Source of the DNA: Cloeon dipterum | Taxonomy: Eukaryota; Arthropoda; Insecta; Ephemeroptera; Baetidae | Assembly: GCF_949628265.1 (NCBI RefSeq) | Contig: NC_088789.1 | Span: 3,348,001-3,412,000 of the forward strand | Reading direction: 5' to 3' | Length of the DNA stretch: 64,000 bases | Shown: one piece after another, positions 59,613-64,000 of the stretch | Layout: each line of letters starts with the position of its first letter | Position numbering within the stretch: position 1 is the first letter of the stretch | Position numbers and translations under genes: made by a program | Notes under the pieces: generated by a model | Told to the model about the DNA's origin: nothing | Seen by the model: the letters and a program-made list of their open reading frames with translations, nothing else | The model's database searches: none

Positions 59613-60632
59613 AATTGGTGACCCCGACGTGACAAGTAACGCAGCCAAACCACTTCAAGAATCACAGTCAAGCCATTTCAAGACGCGAATTCGCCGGACA
59701 CCAGCAAGCTCGGAAGCCCACTGGTTTCCTTAAACCCGGCGAACGCAAGCACCAACCATTTTTTATTGGAGACCGAAAACCGTTACACAAAGTGGACTCA
59801 CAAACTGCAAAATCGCAAGTTCAAGATTTTTTCGGGTACAACAATCCCAAAATTTAAATCCGCAACAATGCTGATGAGCAACATAATAAGTAAATCAACC
59901 GTTTGAACGCAAGAATTTTCAACTGAAGTCATCAGCATCAACCAACAATCAAGAGAAACAATCGACCATCGCACCAGCTTGAAGAATTTTCCAAGTTTAA
60001 TCCCCATTCGTGTCAGCGGTCGCGACAATATCGCCTAAGAGCCTCCTTGTCTGTGTGGAGTAAGGAAGTCTGGAGAACTTCCCTTGGCCGGCAAAATGAG
60101 AAGAAAAATGAAGAATTTTGATGCGAAGCAGTAACTGCGTCCGCGTAGGGCCCACGCGAAAGAACAAAAGACGCCTAGTTCTGCTCGACTAATCACAAAA
60201 AGGTTTGCCTCATTTGACACGGGTTTAATTCGGTCACGATTGAGTTTCCATAATTGCAATTCAAAGACAAAATGTGTCACACAAGAATTTTCCTTTCTGC
60301 TGATAAACAAACTCGTTTAAATTTCAGACCAAAATAATTTCAAACGCGCTGTCCTCGCTGTTGCATTTCTTAAAGTGGAATAGGAGTTCACGCTCCTTTT
60401 CATTTGCCCTTGTCTGAACAATGCGTTCGACAATTCCCGTGCAACAGAGTGTACAGTATGACAAAATATTAGATTTTTGGTAGTTGATGATTGCGGTTGG
60501 TCTGGAGCGCAAAGCTCGATCGACACCGCGCAGTGCAACACCAATGTGCTGGATTAATTACGGCGATTCAAAGTCGGTCCAGTTAAATTTTTCTTGGCTT
60601 TCCAAACTTCCAGTTTATGACCCCCGGACTAA
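59613..60632 (+). mobile_element. Internal region of the LTR element, no protein genes
   Basis: About 1.0 kb between the direct repeats. It begins with a primer-binding-like site. Short frames on both strands show no gag, protease, reverse transcriptase or integrase motifs. No clear polypurine tract precedes the 3' repeat. It resembles a small terminal-repeat retroelement in miniature, or an internally deleted copy. Confidence 0.6.
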
Positions 60633-60994
60633 TGTAGCGGTACAACAACGCGGTCCTGCTTTTTGTTGGAAGCCAACAATTGTCGGCGGTTTGAATTATT
60701 GTAATTTTGCATTATTGTTTAACAGCAGAAAGATGATTTTAAAATAAGAATTCAGTTTTCGTCCGTCAGCCACACGGTGCTGACGTGATTCGTTTAATAG
60801 TGCAGAACCCGATTCAAAGGGGTGAGTCCAACCGTCAGTTAAACTAAAGAATTTGTAACTTATTATTGTAAACCATTTCAGTTCTGGTATTTGATTAAGT
60901 ATCCGATCGGATTTGCAACTGTACCTAATACACCAACCAAATTTTTCATCTGAATTCATCGGTCTTCATCATTTCAACCCTCTTCATTCTCCCA
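60633..60994 (+). mobile_element. 3' LTR of the same retroelement
   Basis: About 362 bp. The first about 250 bases look identical to the 59246 copy; the last about 110 differ at roughly ten positions including small indels. The element's outer flanks (TATTC before, AATTC after) may be an imperfect target duplication. Confidence 0.75.
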
Positions 60995-61563
60995 AAATTC
61001 TATGAAACTTACTAGACTGAAGATCATCCCTTCAGTCTGCTCTCAGAATTTCTTATTTTTCCCGTAATTTTGTATTCTCTATGATATATCTATAGATAAA
61101 AATTAACAAAATTAATAAAAAAAATTCCTCTAAAAAGTTTTTCTTGCCGGTTGTGTCCCCATCGGAGTTACAACAATCGGTATCTTTTCATTTGCCATGA
61201 GTCTGATCAATGGGCGTGTCTCTGTTACTCGCAAGAACCAGACGGGCAGACGAAGTGCAAAGGCTATCCTTACTCCACCTTTTACGTTATGTTATTGTGT
61301 CTCTTGTCTGTCGTCTGTCGCTGGTGTTGATAGAAACAGTAGTGGTAGACTGTGAGTGCACGTTTAATTTTTTGATTATCTCTGTCTTAAGTGAAACTCT
61401 TTAAGACATTTTTTCAGGAATTCCTACTCAGGTTCCAGTCTTCTTGTTTAACGTTTCTCGTGATTGATTTCGTCACGTCTGGTCACGTCACAGAAAAAGT
61501 GCGCTTTGTTGTGGAACATTGCAGAGAAGACCTACAAGATCTCTTTCAGAAAATAACAATAAA
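60995..61563 (+). other. Upstream region of RIC8
   Basis: AT-rich to about 61140, then less so. It holds the presumed promoter and leader of RIC8, but no TATA box or strong initiator was recognised. Confidence 0.45.
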
Positions 61564-63929
61564 ATGGAGTTTGAACCGGTCGCTTTTATAGAAGTCCTTA
61601 AAAGTGGAGTCTTGCAAGATATCCATCCAGCCCTTGCATCGTTTTGCAAAATGGTACGATTTTGAACTTGATGTGGTGTTTGTAAGCAATATTATGTTTC
61701 TAGAATGCTCAAAGATTTTCATTTGATGACATCTTTAGTGTGGAAAAAAGAAGAATTTTGTGGGATGATATCATCAAGTTAATAAGAGAATGTTCTGATC
61801 CTTCTTTCAATCAACTTTCTCTGAGCAGTCTATTGATCTTAAGGTTTGTTTACATAAATTTAACACTATGTAGTAAAAATGAAGATGACGTTCATTTAGC
61901 CGGGACAAAATAATCGCTGAAAGCGTTGATGAGGACTGCATTGAATTTCTTCTAAGTTGTGCTGGTTTAGGAGAAGATCCAGCCCAAGGAGAAATCAACT
62001 ATGATGGTGAGATTAAATTGCCCTTCTTTCATGACATATTATTCACAAAATATTTTAGTTGTTCTTGCTGCGTTAAAATGCCTGAGCAATTTAACCTTCA
62101 ACAGTCCCATTGTGCAAGTTTACATTTCTAAATGCCATTGTACGGCTAGCATCATCAGAAGGCTAAAAGAAGTGAGCGATCCAAATATTCCACACTTGGT
62201 CAAGTTTTTTGACTTGAAACTCCTCTTCCTTATCACTGCCAAATGCCCAGAGATTGTGTAAGGTTCCAGTTAATATCATTAGGTATTTAACGAAGCGTAG
62301 AAAATATGGATTTCCAGGAATCGGGTGAAAAATGAGGAGCAAGCGATTGAAGTGTTAACAAGAGCTTTATCAGAGACCACTGGAGCCAGACAAAGTCCGG
62401 CTGCAAGTTCTGCATACTTTTTAACAGTAACCTAAATAAATTTAAAGTTTAAATGTGTCAAAATACTGTCTTTTAGGTAGAGCAAATTGATTTGGCCAGT
62501 GAAATTTTGAAAGTTCTTTTCAATATCATGGTCAAAAATGAAGAAAGCATTCCAGAAAATCAGGATATAGAACTCTTGGGTTTATTGCATGATCTGCTTC
62601 TCTTTGGTGCACCAGATGAGAAGAAATTAGATGACATTCGAAGGTATTTAAAAGCATTTCAGCTTTGATGCTAATAATTTCCCACCAAACATAAACAGCA
62701 ACTCAAATTTGATTATTTTGCTCTCGAACAGCCATTCCATAAATCTTCTGATGATCATTCCTTCCATCTTGTATGACATATTGACCCCACCGTTGGTTGG
62801 AGCCCAGGACAAACCACAATTTGAAGGCAAAAACATGGAGATATTGGTCGTTATGTCAGATTTTCTCTACAGACGCCTGGTGGTCAGCAGAACGGTAATA
62901 CAAAATATTGTTCTAAAAATTAGGATGCTTAACCTTTTTAAAGGACATTGCCCTGTCGGCCGTGGGAGTGAAAAATCTGATGGAGAACGTTTCGCCCATT
63001 CTAACAGTCTTGAGTAGAGGTTGTCTCGCGCAGCGCTCAATGCGAAAGTTTTTGCGAAATAAAATTCTCCCACCGCTCACCGACGAAGTCATGCAGCGAC
63101 CTGAAATGGGTGACACCAGCCGAAACTTGTTGTGCGCCCTGCTGACGACACCCATAACGCAAGTTCGAGATCTGGCTGCTGATTTCCTGTTTATCCTCTG
63201 CAAGGAAAAAGGTATTTTCACGTTTAGATATAATAAGAGGTCTCAACCTGCTGCGCCGCGCTAGCCAGAAAATTTTGGGTCTCGTAGGCAGCTGCTTGCC
63301 GCCATGAAGGCTAAGCTGCGCCAGCCACTGGTGTAAAAGGGTGTTATAAAATTAAACAGTGCAGAAGCACAAAATGTTTTCCGGCCCTTCGGACCATTAA
63401 GCACTGTCAAACTTAATGTAAAAAAATTCAAACACGAGCCTCCGCCTTAATTCTCGCGACTGAGACCTCTAGATATTAAATTTTGGAAACCCTTGGCTGA
63501 TCAAAACTTTTGTGAAATTTATTTGACTGTCTTGTAGCTTTGCTAATGCTAATGAGATTAAAATTATTAAGTCGGATTTCAAAAATCAAAATTTCAAATC
63601 ACCATCGTTCAATGAAATGTTTTTCTGTTAATTTAAAATTTTCTTATTCTAAATTACGTTGTATTCAGGTTAGATTTATAGAGACTTAATGAGACTTCAT
63701 AGTGTGCTCTAATCCTGGCTTTGAACTTGTTTTTTTTAACTTGAACATTTTTTTTCTAACAGTGGCTCGGTTTGTGAAGTATGTTGGCTATGGAAATGCT
63801 GCTGGCTTGCTAGCAAATCGAGGGCTAATGCTAGGCGGAAGAGGCAAAATGGGTCATTATTCATCAGACAGTGAGGACAGCGACACTGAGGAGTACAAAC
63901 AAATCAAGGACCAGTACGAAACATCCTAA
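61564..63929 (+). CDS. ric8a: RIC8 (synembryn), G-alpha chaperone/exchange factor
   Basis: RIC8 folds nascent G-alpha subunits and stimulates their nucleotide exchange in the cytosol; in flies it is needed for asymmetric division and G-protein localisation. Exons: 61564-61653, 61704-61843, 61900-62006, 62059-62257, 62318-62426, 62477-62643, 62732-62894, 62944-63211, 63763-63929. Phases agree throughout, giving 469 residues; human RIC8A is about 530. ARM/HEAT-like helices include [37 protein letters not shown] and [20 protein letters not shown]. The hallmark C-terminal block is [20 protein letters not shown] followed by [20 protein letters not shown], whose acidic serines match the CK2-site region of the family. 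The donors at 62427 (GTAACC) and acceptor before 62944 (TTTAAAG) are the weakest joins. The shorter length may reflect a short acidic loop. Confidence 0.95.
63236..63471 (+). mobile_element. MITE copy with terminal inverted repeats (AGAGGTCTCA family)
   Basis: Begins AAGAGGTCTCAACC and ends CTGAGACCTCTA, about 236 bp, in the last intron of RIC8. The interior shares CTGCGCCGCGCTAGCC, AATTTTGGGTC and TTAAGCACTGTCAAACTT with the other copies. No ORF. Confidence 0.8.
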
Positions 63930-63949
63930 ATACTATTTAAGAAAAGATA

Positions 63950-63959
63950 AATAAATAAA
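63950..63959 (+). terminator. Polyadenylation signals of RIC8
   Basis: Two overlapping AATAAA hexamers about 20 bases after the stop codon. Confidence 0.75.
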
Positions 63960-64000
63960 AAATCTTTCATATTAGAATTAATCCCATCATTGGGTGCTAT

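Noticed and set aside
1-64000. CRISPR arrays, operons, Shine-Dalgarno sites, viral genes
   Set aside because: Spliced animal genes throughout; no regularly spaced repeats and no recognisable viral protein frames.

Overview
The window is nuclear DNA of an animal, almost certainly an insect or close arthropod relative. Genes are split into many short exons with GT-AG introns. Exons are GC-rich, while introns and spacers are AT-rich and carry small transposon relics. The recognisable proteins (SARM/Ect4, THOC6, GGNBP2, RIC8) are animal families. The species cannot be named from the sequence. I rebuilt six gene models by hand, checking reading phase across each junction.

Layout. (1) About 0.75-23.8 kb, plus strand: the insect SARM1/Ect4 orthologue, the NAD+-cleaving axon-degeneration protein. 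It has up to five alternative first exons, a Ser/Thr-rich region, ARM repeats, two SAM domains and a TIR domain. Its stop codon lies in a TGA-CTAG context. The frame stays open after it, crosses an in-phase intron and continues for about 150 codons. This possible programmed stop-codon readthrough is the most interesting signal in the window. (2) About 28-40.4 kb, plus strand: an unrecognised scaffold-like protein with two SH3-type domains and a recurring short motif of the type D-x-V-S-E-x-G. (3) 41.3-42.5 kb, minus strand: THOC6, a WD-repeat subunit of the THO mRNA-export complex. (4) 44.2-49.5 kb, minus strand: an unrecognised, largely disordered protein with polyglutamine and a C-terminal MYND-like zinc finger. 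(5) 52.1-57.9 kb, minus strand: GGNBP2 (gametogenetin-binding protein 2 / ZNF403 family). (6) 61.6-63.9 kb, plus strand: RIC8 (synembryn), chaperone and exchange factor for G-alpha subunits.

Mobile DNA is all short and non-autonomous. There are two hAT-like MITEs with exact 8-bp target duplications in GGNBP2 introns, a second MITE family with ends AGAGGTCTCA (four copies), one small inverted-repeat element, and one LTR pair of about 1.75 kb between GGNBP2 and RIC8. No tRNA, rRNA, CRISPR or viral gene was recognised.

The genes do not form one pathway. SARM (NAD+ loss, neuronal degeneration) and RIC8 (G-alpha biogenesis) both act in signalling, THOC6 acts in mRNA export, and the other genes are regulatory or unknown. 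Limits: exon boundaries come from reading splice sites and phase only; UTRs, promoters and alternative first exons are inferred without transcript data.
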